Shown: positions 23,196 to 35,639, counted from the first letter of the stretch. The stretch: DNA of 64,000 bases from Paramacrobiotus metropolitanus (GCF_019649055.1 NW_026570221.1:310001-374000), one strand, 5' to 3'. Numbers and translations: made by a program. Notes: generated from the letters alone by a model not told the origin.

Positions 23196-24315
23196 TTATG
23201 TGCAGCCAGTACGGCATGTGTGCCTATCCCAGTGGTTTCTAATCTGACCAGGTTGAGCTGATTGTCGCACAATGTTTTCTCCTGCGCTTTTCAAGCGCAG
23301 TTAATTGCACTTATTTCTCGGTCCGTCACGACCGAGGAACCAGTCTGAAAAGACTGGGCGCATGGGCAGTTATGTCGATCAGCTTATAACGCCGTCTAAA
23401 TTAAGCGTGAGCCGACCTTATCGCTGCATAAATAATTATTCCTGCGCCGCCAATGGTGGACAGACAGAACAGGAAGAAAGAAAACACACACACAAACCGC
23501 ATTTCAGCTGATTGTCAGCTTACAGGAGAAACGTCACACATAAATCTCCCTTTAGTTTTTATGTGTGGTGCTGAATTAGACATTGTTAAAACGCCACTCT
23601 AGCTGGCATTGGATTTCTCGCTATCTAACCTGAATTCCTTCGTGAATTTGTTTTCTTCTAATTTGTGGGAGGGTGATGCAAAAAAAAGTTGTTTGAAAGT
23701 TCTAAGATTACAAATAACAACTGCTTCCGGTGGGCGGAAAAATGGCCGCTCATTAAAAAAACAATAAATTTCGCTCATTACTCCGTACATTGCGTACGCT
23801 GCATCGGTTTATGTAACGGCTTTGTGTTAAATCAAACGGATTTTCATATGTTACCACAGATGCTCTCACTCCTGACCTTTCCATAATCAGTGGAAGGGAA
23901 AGTTTATAACCAGGTCTTCTTCTGCTTTGCCGAAGACTGACCTAATATTAATGATATTACAGTAGATAATTTCTTCCAACACGCTTAGAGCTATTTTGTT
24001 GGTGCAAATCTCGAATAATACTCGTAGAATTGATGTATTGATCTACCAAATAAAGCAGTACTTTGTGGAAACCGGGTAAATAAAGTCCAGAATACTTCAA
24101 ACTAAAACTGAAGCAGCATAAACTTCTAGAAAACCAAAAATAGTTCATCAAGATTGCGACTACTTGCACCGTGGCCAACATGTACATATCTTCAGCTCCT
24201 TGCCGCAAATAAACAACGGACGGGATAACGCGCTGATCGCAGCTGACTGAGGAAAACCGCATCTGTTCTGCCAGAACAACAGCGTCAAGATGCACCTGTA
24301 CAGCAACAACAACTG

Positions 24316-24377
24316 CAGAATGCCGTTCCTGTTAACATCTACTGCACGCAGTAGATGTTAACAGGAACGGCATTCTG
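24316..24377. repeat. perfect 30-bp-arm palindrome
   Basis: Arms 24316-24345 and 24348-24377 are exact reverse complements with a two-base AC spacer. A five-base unit before a GC-rich exon-like frame that starts at 24382. Confidence 0.9.
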
Positions 24378-24381
24378 GCAG

Positions 24382-24555
24382 CATGGCCACGTCGTGCGGC
24401 CTGGACGGGATGGAAAGCGTGGTCGTGGATTTCGGGTGTCCGCAGCAGATAATGGTGATTCCCTATGGGCAGATATGGGACTGCTCTCGGTATCGGTTAT
24501 GCAATGCCGGCAGAAGAGACGAAGTAGAGGTTAAAAGGGGCCAGTGCCGTATATG
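24382..24555 (+). CDS. hypothetical cysteine-containing ORF, 57 codons
   Basis: Starts ATGGCCACG just after the palindrome and contains SCGLDGMESVVVDFGCPQQ and later IWDCSRYRLCNAG and RGQCRI before the stop. GC-rich with regular cysteines, so it may be an exon of a secreted protein. No partner exon or paralogue found. Confidence 0.3.
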
Positions 24556-25252
24556 ACTGCGTAATATACTCGTACACTGTGCAGACGGAAAGCGAAAGTA
24601 ATAGTTCTTAAAAATAACTTTAATCACACAACCAGCAAGAATAACAATGAGATGGAAAGCAACAGGAAATGGTAGACCAATCGCTGGAATGATCGATATC
24701 ATACACAGCAAAGCAAAACCTTATATCTCAGTGCAACCGTGTTGCAACGATTCTAGAAAGTTCGGTAACTTTCACGGTGACAATAAAACATGAGACCAGT
24801 CTCTTAGATTGTCCAGCGTTATGGCCAAAGCCATAACGTGCTCATCCATGCACACGCACACACACACAGTTAAACAAGCCGTAATGCAACGCATCATGCA
24901 CCAAAACAAGTTTAGCAATAAAGCTCATAAACATGGTCGCCTTTCAAATGACCGTTATGCGTATACCGGCGTAACAAGGTGCTGCGGCACGACGGGCCGC
25001 ACCGCCCATGGGCATGGTATCCTGGTAGGGTAGTAGTTCGATATTACCCACAGATGAGATCCATGGCGCTAGTGGAGGTTACAGTAGACGGGCAGCGCCG
25101 TCGCGAACTGCTGCTCCAGAAACCAATTCGCCATCCTCTGGCCGGGAAACCTCCTGGCAGCCGGGAGTTCCACCATGCGCCAGTGTAGCGTACCTCCCTG
25201 GTGTCACAATCTGCCACCGTCTGAAGCGGCGTTACTGCTCCGCGAGGTGGAG

Positions 25253-25323
25253 AAAGCCCAGGAATTGCTATTTATCACACCTCTCCAGCCGATGATGTGT
25301 GATAAACAGCAATTCCTGGGCTT
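25253..25323. repeat. 27-bp-arm near-perfect palindrome
   Basis: AAGCCCAGGAATTGCT...TTATCACAC is matched by GTGTGATAAACAGCAATTCCTGGGCTT across a spacer of about 15 bp, with one or two mismatches. Confidence 0.8.
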
Positions 25324-25544
25324 AGTGCGGCGGAACCAGAAGTGGCCGCTAAGGGAGGAAGACATTGTCAGTTACTTGTTGGTGATTGCTTTTAAATTGA
25401 CATGGGAGCGCACACGTAATATCAACTTCATGCACATATACGGGAACTTATTGGCTTTTGCGCACGCTGTAAGTACAGATACATCATCTTGTGTCCTACG
25501 TGTTAGTACTGATTGGCATCACTAACTCCCTAATCGAATTTTGG

Positions 25545-25665
25545 ACGTACAAACGGTTTCACGTCTCTATATAAACGTCAATCGGCTACAAAACGCCACA
25601 AATACAAGGAAGAAAGTATTTCGGATGCGCGAAAGCGTAACTTGTTATGCATGTACACGGGTGTA
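25545..25665. repeat. family P fragment
   Basis: Diverged right-arm remnant: ACGTACAAACGGTTTCACG, TCGGCTACAAAACGCC, GATGCGCGAAAGCGTAAC and a TGTACACGGG end. Confidence 0.5.
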
Positions 25666-26129
25666 GACGATTATTACGTACCATGGTGGCAGGCTTGTTC
25701 TGATATGGGTAATTGCTAAAATCCATAAAAGAAAGCCATTTGTTCATTAGTTTCTGATTTTGGCGATTACGGATGTGAAATAAAACAAGTGTAATAAAAA
25801 TAACGGTGTTTATGTTTGTGTATAATGTATAAAAAAAAATATAGTTGCTTGTTGCCGGTAGTAACCGTAAAAAGCTTCTCGATTTTTCACTTTAATTGTG
25901 CATGGAATTTGCATAAGTAAACAGCCGTAACAGCCAGGCCAAGTGTAACGGCACAACAGACGTCGCCGCACGCACATACATTTTCGGCTGCCGGCACATA
26001 CATTTTTACAACTGCATCTGGCAGCGGTTAATGCTAACGCCGCTCTGAATTCTTTCCCTCGCACTTTAATCGTTACAAAAAGCCTGTCGTAGTCGAGCCA
26101 TCACCGGCATCTGGTGGCGAAAAAATTAG

Positions 26130-26329
26130 AATTATGCTACAGCATCAGTCTCCCGCACCGATTACGAGCGGACTAGAGGTCATCAGGGAAGGTGTTCGGC
26201 ACGGCAACAAAGCGCTCTCGCCGCGGCTGAGCTTCAGTCGGCATTTCGGCGACAGTTTATGTCGTCAGCCGATATGCCCTTCCGACTGGCCATAGACGCG
26301 GCCACCTCCTACGGTACGCGGTGCTGAAG
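26130..26329 (+). pseudogene. paralogue of the 21.65-kb precursor gene, frame-broken
   Basis: The frame from about 26140 reads SPAPITSGLEVIREGVRHGN and ALSPRLSFSRHFGDS, aligning with the minus-strand gene at 21.64-21.97 kb. The conserved end (MPFRLAIDAATS) lies in a different frame beginning near 26264, so there is a frameshift between about 26245 and 26270. The N-terminal leader is not obvious. The relation supports both as a real gene family; this copy is either broken or mis-assembled. Confidence 0.5.
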
Positions 26330-27104
26330 ATTCTTATTAACATTAACACAAACCAATAATCATTTCCTTAATAAATCTATTTACACGACTTTGTGCCTGA
26401 ATTAAAATTACTATACTGTGAAAGCACCGAAAACGGATGAATTACTGTAGAACAGCAAGATTAATTATTATTAGTGGTTACAAGCTCTCATAATTCTCTC
26501 CTTCGACTGTTCTCTGGTTAGTGCCTAAATCCAGTCGAAAGCCTGTGTAAGATCCGCAGCGGTAATACCTATTTATTTTCCTCCCTATCCATATCTGTAT
26601 TATTTTCCTGAAGTACTTGTGTACAGGGTAAGGTACAGGGTAAGGTTAGTAAAGCATAGCTAAAGTACAACACAGTGTCATATGCAAAAATTATTCACTT
26701 TTAAGTATCATGTGTTGTTTGGTGCACTTGTACCTGGATTCCTGAACGACATTGGTTGGAAATTTTCTTTATAATATTTTTCGAATTATTCCGAATGATC
26801 GCTTTCGTAATGACCGCGTGCGCCCAACAGTACATGCGCATCTGCTAAGTGGAATGTTGTGTTAGCCGCTGCGAAATTCTATACGTAAGACACCATTCAT
26901 ACATCACGCAGGCAAACAGGTCAAACAGTTTTAACACCACCCTGCTTGGTTCGTTGGCAGTTTTCGGGTTCCTCCCTGTGGTTAGGTATTGGGCTGCGGC
27001 TATCACGCCTTGGTTACCACTTCCTCCCTAGTACCCTGCGTACGTAATTAATGAATCGTCCCTAATCAGCGGTTATTAATTAGTCGAATTATTCGTAATC
27101 ATAA

Positions 27105-27445
27105 CGGCCACGTGACAAGTCGTCGCGGGACAGTACGTCGCGGGACATTTCGTCGGGGACATTTCGTTTAGAGGACTTCGGGTCGGGAGACAACTCGTAT
27201 TGGGACATTTGGTTGTACGGACATTTCGTTTCCGGATGTTTCGTTAACGTGACAGTTGGCATCAAAACTGCTCGTTGCCAGACTGGGACATTTCGCCGCA
27301 TGGACTTTTCGTTGCATAGAATTTGTTTATATTTCGATCGAAATGTCTCTCGACCAAATTGACTAGCAACGACTTGTCCAGAAACTAAATATCCTCGCGA
27401 CCAAATGTGGCCGACGAAGTGTCCCGCGACGAGATTTTATGCGAC
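27105..27445. repeat. GACATTTCG short-period repeat, both orientations (family S)
   Basis: Units such as GTCGCGGGACATTTCGTC, GGGACATTTGG, GACATTTCGTTTCC and GACATTTCGCCGC run to about 27310, then inverted units (CGAAATGTC, CGACTTGTCC, GACCAAATGTGG, CGAAGTGTCCCGCGACGAG) run back to 27445. The whole is therefore a degenerate foldback. Confidence 0.65.
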
Positions 27446-27554
27446 GATTGGGTCGGTCACGATCATAACTACCGGTAATCCGATTGCAGAATATGGAAGC
27501 GAAAGTCGACAAAGAGGATATGGAAGTGGAGGATATGGATATATATCCATTTCC

Positions 27555-27612
27555 ACATCTGTATGCTCCACTTCTAAGAAGTGGAGAATACAGATATGGA
27601 AATGGAGGATGT
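27555..27612. repeat. 28-bp-arm palindrome in ATGGA repeat
   Basis: CCATTTCCACATCTGTAT..CTCCACTTCT is followed without spacer by its near-exact complement. It lies in a purine-rich GGATATGGAAGTGGA simple sequence. Confidence 0.75.
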
Positions 27613-27654
27613 AGGAGCAGAGGAGATGAATATGGATATGGAGGAGATGAGCTT

Positions 27655-27698
27655 CATCCGCTTCCATGTGTACATCGATGTACACATGGAAGCGGATG
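27655..27698. repeat. perfect 44-bp palindrome
   Basis: The 44 bases are exactly self-complementary, centred on ATCGAT at about 27677, with no spacer. Confidence 0.9.
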
Positions 27699-27999
27699 AC
27701 GCTCATGACGGCATGGATCCCACCAAACGGCCACAAAACGTTTGGACGCAGGGGATTCTCCGCAAAGATCCCTTAGAACCTTCGCCCAAGCGGACCAAGA
27801 CGAAGCGAAGCGGTGTGGAACAGTCCCCAAGAAATCATAAGTGAAAAGAAGCGCCTCTTTTCACTGTATGCATCCGTGGGGACCATTCTTTAAGCAAATT
27901 CATATAAAACTGCCTTTTTATAATGCGGGCAGTGACTGGGCATGAAAGGGATGCTCATGCGGTCATATTTGGATTAGACGCGTTTTCATCAACAAATTC

Positions 28000-29226
28000 A
28001 ACAGATCGGTCCCGGTCCGTAATGGGCATCGGGTTGTGGCCTGTTACAAACCTAGTCACTTTTACTAATAATCTGTACACAACAGCGATAACGACTTACC
28101 GCCAGTGAAAGTGTTGACTGTCCTTTCTCTACCGTTCACCGGTGGCGAATGCCGAACGCAGATCATAACATAGCACTGGACTGCGGCAGATCCCGGCGTT
28201 GCGGTGAATCCAGTTCACAACACTGAAAACAAATACAGGCCAGCGCATGCTGACTCGATGAAATAGTACTTATATAAAGCTTAATTTTGTCTGATTAACG
28301 ATGCTCAGCGCACCTGTACCATTAGCCTTTTTTAAAGGTCATCGCGACACCTGTGAAATAGCTTGGCGAGAAGGTATATTTTAAACCTGCAGAAGGTTAC
28401 AGCAATTCCACACAATAATCAACATGCTGGATATTTGGCAATACGTCGTCAGGAACTTGTCGTAATGATTTCCGGTTTATTGTATCCAAAGATTACGGGG
28501 GGATTGGCTATAACACAGCCCTGTGGCAACTAATAAAAATTGTCTTGTGCTTATCTACCTCTTTGTGACAATCAAGCACAGTATAATCACAGGCAGCGGA
28601 GTGCGACATCGTCGTCGCAGCGTAAGCGGCGCAACTTCTCCCGTTTACCAGTTTGTGGCAGCGCTGTGCCGGCAGTGGCCGTTGGGAACGAAGCGGTTGT
28701 CGGCCACTGGGCTGCTGCTCCCGGGGAGACTGCTGTTTGACACGGATACAGTCGATTTACAGTGATTACGAAATAAGCGTCCACGGCCGATTCACAATTA
28801 TTACGGTTAAAGGTATCACGGCGGGAAGTGGCTGGAAAGGTCGCGCAGTGCCGAGAAACATAACGTCTGCGACAGTCAGCGCGTGCACAGAGTACAACGC
28901 TCAAAGCATATGCCATGGCATGCACTTTCAAGCAGGACAACTAGACGCGAAATAACGGCGTAGTCAGGACAACCCGCATCCACGTTGGCATGGCCATTCT
29001 CAACGCAATCAACTTGGCAAGCGGCGTCCATACCGAGCACCAACGGAGCACAGTGTGCTTGGCGGAGGGGGTGCGGCTATGCCGCTGCTCTGCTCTGTGT
29101 GATAGGACGACGGAACAGCGGGTGGGTGCAGCAGTGCTGCCACAGCAACAACATCGGGCAGCAGTCCTTCCCAGTCAGCCCTTCCGAAAGGCAGAACAAC
29201 CTCCTCGTTGGAAAGACTACACCTGT
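28000..29226. other. no gene supported
   Basis: Several overlapping short frames in GC-richer sequence (28.6-29.2 kb) on both strands, none with a paralogue, motif or convincing splice site. Confidence 0.35.
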
Positions 29227-29627
29227 GGCACGTTTCGTACCAAAGAAAACAAGTGAATCGTTTTTTCTCTTCTTGTAGTCACAGTAGACATCTGTATACA
29301 GGCTGTAGACATCCTGTAGACCTATCGGTAGTCACCTGGTTCCTTAGAATGTATACAGCGTGTCTACAACGGTGTCTACAGGTTGTCTACAGATGTCTAC
29401 CGCTGTATACAGGCACCCTTCTGAGGTTGTATACACCGGTATACACCGGTACTGGTAGTCATCTGTAGACAGCCCGCAGACACCACTGAAGACGTACTGT
29501 AGTCACCTGGTTTCTGAGGATGTATACAGACTTTCTACAGGATGTCTACAGGTTGTCTACAGATGACTACAGCGACTACAAGAAGGTAAAAAACGTTCTA
29601 GTTTTTTTCTTTGGTACGAAACGTTCC
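29227..29627. mobile_element. foldback element built of GTAGAC/GTATAC units (401 bp)
   Basis: The ends match as inverted repeats (ACGTTTCGTACCAAAGAAAA and its complement) and continue with CTTCTTGTAGTC / GACTACAAGAAG. Almost the whole interior is short units TGTCTACAG, TGTATACAG, GTAGTCACCTGGTT and GTATACACCGG in both orientations. GTAGTCACCTGGTTxCTxAG occurs twice. It has no coding capacity and resembles a miniature transposon with sub-terminal repeats. Confidence 0.75.
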
Positions 29628-31311
29628 ATATATATATATCGATTAGACTGAAGACTACTAGTGGCGTACAAATTAACAGCACCAAGTTGTTCTGGTTGTG
29701 GCTTTGTTAAAGAATGCGTGCGTCTTCGTCGAGTATCACACACGTGAGGTCCAGGAGAGAAGGAATACTGCTGTACTTGCAATGTAGTGTGGTACGTGGC
29801 CGCGGCGCATTAGATGCGCGTAGCGTAACATTGTATTACCTGAAGATTTTGCGGTATTTTTTGTGCGGTATTATCATTAAAATTAGCCGTTAGCCGGCAA
29901 GAAGCCCAATAAACTGGTGATGCCTCACGACCTGGCAAGCAACCGATAAGTATACCAACCCAGATTGTTTTTTTGCCTTCAGGCCGGTGTTTGGCTCGAA
30001 AACTTTAGAACCAAACACAGCTTAGTGTGTGTTTTGCTTTATGTTATGGTTTTAGGAATCACACGACAGACTCACAGTACAAAAAAGTGGTCCAGGTCAC
30101 TTCGGAAATAAAATTCTCTGGGCGGTGGGATGGGTCAGCCCGAAACAGCATGCCCTCGCTCTTCCATTGAAATTATGCTGCTGTCCGTAATTTATTGGGC
30201 ACTTTTTAAAGCAGGTTTTTGAAAAACATTATTTTATTGATGCGCAAACCCATTGGAACATTACGTGACCTTGTCACATACGTGAGCGCTGGACGACATT
30301 GTACAAGGTACATTGCACCCGCACATTTAATTGTTATGTACCAGCGCGAGGGACTAGCTGACTTCAGTAACCAGGTTACGGAATAATACAATATCATCGT
30401 CATGAGCATTAAAATTTTTTCCAGCGGTAGCGGAATTAATGATGTGCGTTCTGGCAGTCGAGACTCGAACTACTGATGGGGTGACCGGTTTTTCATTTTT
30501 TCACTTTTTACTTTTTTCTGAACTTGTGTTTTTTTCTATCAAAAGTAAACTTGTGATACCAGATGTACAGTACGCACTACGCCTACGCCAACACCATCCT
30601 CAGCTGCAACGAAAACGCAGCAAAGTTTGAAAAATCGGTTTTCGCCGCCCGGCCGTGAAGAGCCTTCATAGTATTACTGTGAGAAAACCACTGCGGAGTG
30701 CGGAGGTCCAAGTAATTAAAAACAGACTACGAACTGTATCGAAGTTGCCGAATCTCTTCTCAAAACTAAAATATTTTGATGAGACATGTGAAAACAGTAC
30801 GGCGACGGAATAATCTGTTATGGAACGCAAAGTTTCATCCAGCTCCAGCGGAAGTGCCGAAAAGCGCTCTCATAAACAATTTCTTACCAATCTCCTTTAA
30901 TAAAACAGCTGTCGGCTTCACTGTCACACCACGTTCCAAATGTCTCGCTAGCAACTGGAACAAAATAACAGCGATCGGTCAGCGACTTTTCTTCCCCATC
31001 TTCTCGGTGATGCAAGGTCGGCGGCGGCGCCAGCACACTTTCAGTCGCTTAATGTAAGAATCGGCCATCGTGTCTCTACAAGTAACGTCCCATACTAGAG
31101 GCCATCCAAGCGCTTACGTATATAAGAATGTTACATAATGTTCAAATGGCATAGCGCAGCAATAAAAATTTAAATACTATTAATGTTGTGAATAATAAGA
31201 AGTTACCATTAATAAATTTCGGGCAGCAGCGCTATTTCCAGTGATTTTTTATCGTGTGCGATGAAAAATGTGCGAACCACACTGGTGAGGTTAAAACTTG
31301 CAAATTTATTA
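29628..31311. other. no gene supported
   Basis: Mixed sequence without long frames on either strand, apart from chance ORFs of 60-95 codons. No repeat family copies seen until the family P fragment at 31.31 kb. Confidence 0.35.
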
Positions 31312-31392
31312 CTTAAGGGATTTGGCCCGGTACATGGCACTAAATTCGTGTACATCCCCGGGAACTTTCGCTGTTCGCGGTTGGATCTTGAT
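31312..31392. repeat. family P terminal fragment
   Basis: ACTTAAGGGATTTGGCCCGGTACATGG followed by AAATTCGTGTACATC and GGAACTTTCGCTG: the outer left end of the self-complementary element, cut off after about 80 bp. Confidence 0.6.
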
Positions 31393-32454
31393 TTATGAAG
31401 CGAAACTGCGTTCCACTTGGGCGGCGTCGACAGTTAATCATTGGTGCGTTGCGTTCCATCTCGTTTTCGTGGCGCTGAAGGGTGGTAAATGTATGCTCCA
31501 AGAGTGGACAAAATATTACTACGTAAAATCATGGCGAATGCGCTGCCTTCGTGCAGCGGAGCAGAGCACGATGAGCCAATAAGTTAAGCGACTTATAAAG
31601 CGACTGCCTCGCGAGCACGGTCTGCAGGAAACTAAAATAACCGGAGAATGGATGTGACCCCGGCGGTAAGGCTTGTGACTGGTCGGTCAGGACAATCCCA
31701 CGTATAATTTCGACTCGAAAATCCGTTTCGTAACTCTGTGGACCAACCGTCGGCATGGTTGACAGAACTCCTGGCATTTCCAAGCCGAATTGCCTTTGTC
31801 GCGCTTCATCGCGTTCGAGGGGAGTACAGACTGTACATAGCAAAAGCCATGAACACCAGGTCATGCTGGTCATGTTAATTTTATTTCTTTGACAATTTTT
31901 ATACGCTCCGATATCCATAGCCAGCTGAATCTGCCTGATTTTTCTTGCTCTGTAAAGTAACTAACAGTTCCATACAGAATGCAGCACTTCCATACTAAAT
32001 TTGTGCATCAACGGATCAGATGACCTCTGTGGTACTAGTACAGTTTTATTAAGCAAAGAAAGTGTTGCGGATCCTCGACGAGACCGTGAAATTAAATAAA
32101 ATTTGAAATCGAGAAAACTGATTACTTTAATCGTTTTTTATTCGGTTATTTCGAAAAAAATTTGCGTATGCCAACAGGGATAAATTCATTGTTGAAGGGC
32201 ACATTTTCCGGTTCCAAAATTAAAGAAATTTTATCTTTTGTAGAAATATAGTACATAATTTAAAAAATTGTTGCATTTGCAGAGGCTCATAGGGCGTGGC
32301 CAAACAAAGTTAATAACACTTACGTAATACTACATACTATTGCACTGCTTTACCGCAATTATTATTATTATTATTATTACGGCACAAGAGCAGACAACCC
32401 CGAAGGGACTTCAAGTCTGGTCGAACAAAAACAATTTTCCGCTAACAAAAACGT

Positions 32455-33490
32455 TTAGGAGAGTTTAATAGATCTGAGTAGAAATTTGAAAGAAGGTACA
32501 GAACTGGCTTCGAGAATTTTAGGATTAACAGCAAGAAGTTTATCAAGAAGACGCTTTAGCCGCATTTCCATAGTCCACCCTCCGATAACTTTCTTTGCCC
32601 GCGTAACATCGATCCGGGCCGGCTTCCGCAAGTTGTAGCGTGTGGTGTTATCTTTTACTTGGATCATGTCCAGGAGGTAAGCCGGAAGCGGGAACTGATC
32701 TTTGTTCCAGAACTTGAACAACCACACCGCATCGCTCTGTCGCCATCGGTCGAATATGTGAGGAATACCCAACTTCTGATACAGTTCCGGAGTAACCGGC
32801 ATCTTGTAATCAGTGATGGTTTTCAGAGCTTTACGTTGTAGTCCGGCTAGCTTGTCTCGCTCAGTCGAAGACGCTGCAGACCGGCGACTGGTGTGCGATA
32901 TGGCAACCGAAGCAGGCGTGATAAAGACCTTTGCGCTGTGACATGCTGAGCCCTTGTTGTGCCCGTTTAATCATGGCAATGCCAAAATTCCCTTTCCGCT
33001 GTACCTTTCTGAACTGCTCATTCCACTTCAGGTGATTATCGATTTCGACACCAAGATATCGTACACATTTCGCTATGCCAATTACCGACCCATTAATGAC
33101 AACTTCCGGATCCGGTTCTGTATTTCTGTCAGAACATAAATACATCGCTTGGCATTTCTTTGGGTTTACCTGCAACAAATTTTCTTCCAGTGCTTGGCCG
33201 ACGCGCACTAGTCCACTGTTCAATTTCGCGGCCGCAATGCTTTTCGTTCGTCCAGTTGCATGAGCGATTGTGTCATCTGCAAAGCAGTCGACATCGCAAT
33301 CGCCCGCTCCCAACGTCAGTACGTCATTAATGTATATAGTGAAAAGAATTGGTCCCAGCACAGTCCCTTGTGGTACACCTGATGTTAGCGGTAGCCAGTC
33401 AGACACCCGTTTACCATCTCGCACCCGCTGCACTCTTCCGGTGAGGTAACTATGCAGCCACTTCACCACGATATCTCCAGCTCCAATACT
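32455..33490 (-). pseudogene. non-LTR retrotransposon reverse transcriptase, 5'-truncated
   Basis: The minus-strand frame starting near 33469 has the RT hallmarks SGVPQGTVLGPILFTIYIND and CFADDTI (the FADD active site), then VNPKKC and CVRYLGVEIDNHLKW (thumb-proximal). It is open for 202 codons, then breaks at 32861. A second frame, 32802-32455, continues with the C-terminal domain (DAVWLFKFWNKD, RYNLRKPARIDV). Endonuclease, RT fingers and ORF1 are missing, so the insert is 5'-truncated near 33490, as is usual for target-primed elements. The domain pattern fits the jockey/CR1/I-like group; the exact clade is uncertain. Not functional. Confidence 0.85.
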
Positions 33491-35190
33491 CTTAATAATG
33501 TTTGTTTAATAGTAATAAATCAGAATATCTTCATCTTTTGCCGAATAATAGTGAAGGATTATACAGTAGTGCAGGTATACTTACAAAAATCATGTCATCT
33601 GCAGAGGTTACGAGGGATCGCCACAAACAACAGATTTATAAACAAAAACTGAAGCTAGATATAACAGAGGTGTTCAAGTGGATTTTTCTGCGTGCACAAA
33701 CTTCCTTTTTATCGTGCTAAATATCGTTCAACATTTTCCAGCTTGCGGTACTGTGTGTGTTTGTGCATGGATGAGCACGTGATGTACCGCTCACGCAAAA
33801 TTTTTTAATTGATTTATGTTGATGAACGTTTATGTTCAGAGAATAAGCGCCCACTGGCCAGCCCTGGTCACTTGAAAATGCTATGTCGGTTGTGACACGA
33901 TTGGGCATGCTACTAATTAATTAATTTTCTTTGAAAATTCATATCAAATAAAAGAATTATTGTCCACGGTACCATGAGCAATCAAAAAAAAGCCCATAAA
34001 AAGCTGTATTAACTGAATTGAGCGTAGTGGTCACTCTGGTCAGCGAAGTGACCACCGGTCAACACTGACCGGAAAAACAAAAAATGAAATTTTTGTCTAA
34101 ATGCTTCTACAATGTGGTGTGGTGGAAAAATGTAATGCAAAAAGGGGTGCCTATAATATACGGGGGTTTTAAGGGGTGCCTATAAGGGTACCCTTGTTTT
34201 AAGTGTTACTGCTAACACCTGTCCCATGAACAATTCCATAATGATGACCAAGAACACCGGTGAAAGCTGTCTGCAAACACAAGAGTTTTGTTCTGCACTT
34301 GTGAATAGCAGTTTATATGCGGCTTTCAAAATTCAAAACACCTAACTTGCCGCAGCTTCAACATTTTCTTATCGCAAAACGGTTTCCCAAGTTTCTCAGC
34401 TTGTACATCAGTTTATTTATTTGCTGTTTGTTCGCCATTGGTAATCAGCTTTTGCAATGTCGGCACACATATACGTATGATCTCACTGACCTGCATATCT
34501 ACGTACTTATATACCGGTAGAATATGGATATACGTATCTTGCAAATAGAACTGATATATACAAGTATCAATAATTCAATATTAGTACGTCACTAGTACTA
34601 CAATAAATATTTTCGTTCTCTGTATTCCGAGAGGAATACAGCTCTTGTCAGATGGTGCGAAAAGCCATGAGACAAAGGTAATCATCCTGATCAGTGTTGC
34701 GCTATAGCTGTACTCCGTGTAGTGAAATGAACAGAAGACCTCCGGCTTTTGCAAGATAGATTACTGTAGAGTAACCCTGCACTTGACAGCTTTTTCGTAC
34801 GATATGAGCTGTACGGCACTGTAGCACTGGCAAACATTCAGCTGGCTCAGAGCTGAGTATATCGAGCGCGCTTTGCACTTGGATAGATGAGCTGAGTTCA
34901 TGCTGCGAGTGGGCGTCCCACAATGCTTGTGTGTGAGATGGCTAGTCGGTATCAGCGCTGACCGTACGGACCGACGTGTACGTCATCCTGGATGCCTATG
35001 GTCAATACGGATTCCATCTGGATCAAGTCACGACTTCGCAACCGCACGCCGGACATACGCAGGAACATCAGCTTCGACCCAACTTTGATACGGATTCGAT
35101 GCAGAGTGATACGGATAAGTTGCAGATTATCCATGGTTGCCACCATACTGCCACCCGCTCAGGATCTGCAGAACGAGGTCCCTACAAGGG
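33491..35190. other. no gene supported
   Basis: AT-rich sequence with small local duplications (AAGGGGTGCCTATAA at 34142 and 34171) and short hairpins (GGTCACTCTGGTCAGCGAAGTGACC near 34029; TTCCGAGAGGAAT near 34627). Nothing coding that I can support. Confidence 0.35.
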
Positions 35191-35286
35191 CCTTGTATGC
35201 GCCTCGTTCGGCAGATCCTGGACGATGCCCGCCTGGCGGAACACGTTCTTCAGGCGCACTGCCAACGTACATTCTCCGCTTTCCTT

Positions 35287-35472
35287 CTATGCTCTGGCGT
35301 GGATTTGCTTCGGTTTCCGGAGGTTATACTGCGACGACAAATCCTTGAAGTTGACCATTTCGACCAAGTAGGGCGGTGGCTTGTATACTTCACGGTTGTA
35401 GATCTTGTACAACCAGACGGCTTCGGACTGCTTCCGACGGACTGCTTTCAACAATGCTGTAGCCTTGAACAT
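35287..35472 (-). pseudogene. second non-LTR RT C-terminal fragment
   Basis: EAVWLYKIYNREVYKPPPYL and QYNLRKPKQIHARA align with the C-terminal part of the element at 32.46-32.80 kb (DAVWLFKFWNKD..., YNLRKPARID). Different copy of the same family, shorter and diverged. The 3' part continues out of frame to about 35200, where an imperfect palindrome (AGGATCTGC...GCAGATCCT) interrupts it. Confidence 0.7.
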
Positions 35473-35639
35473 AGAGGACCTCCGCTACGCTCCGGTCGAT
35501 TACTTGGGAAGGTGGGCGTTAACTCGGGCTCATGCGACTTCGGAAGATACAGAACAAATAGAATACAGCTGAACGACAGTATTGTGATGCGGTTTACTTC
35601 CTTTTTCTTGGCTTTGCGCCGGCATTGTGCTGCTCGATG

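Noticed and set aside
27437-27844. Acidic methionine/glutamate-rich frames
   Set aside because: Product of the purine-rich ATGGA simple repeat and its palindromes.
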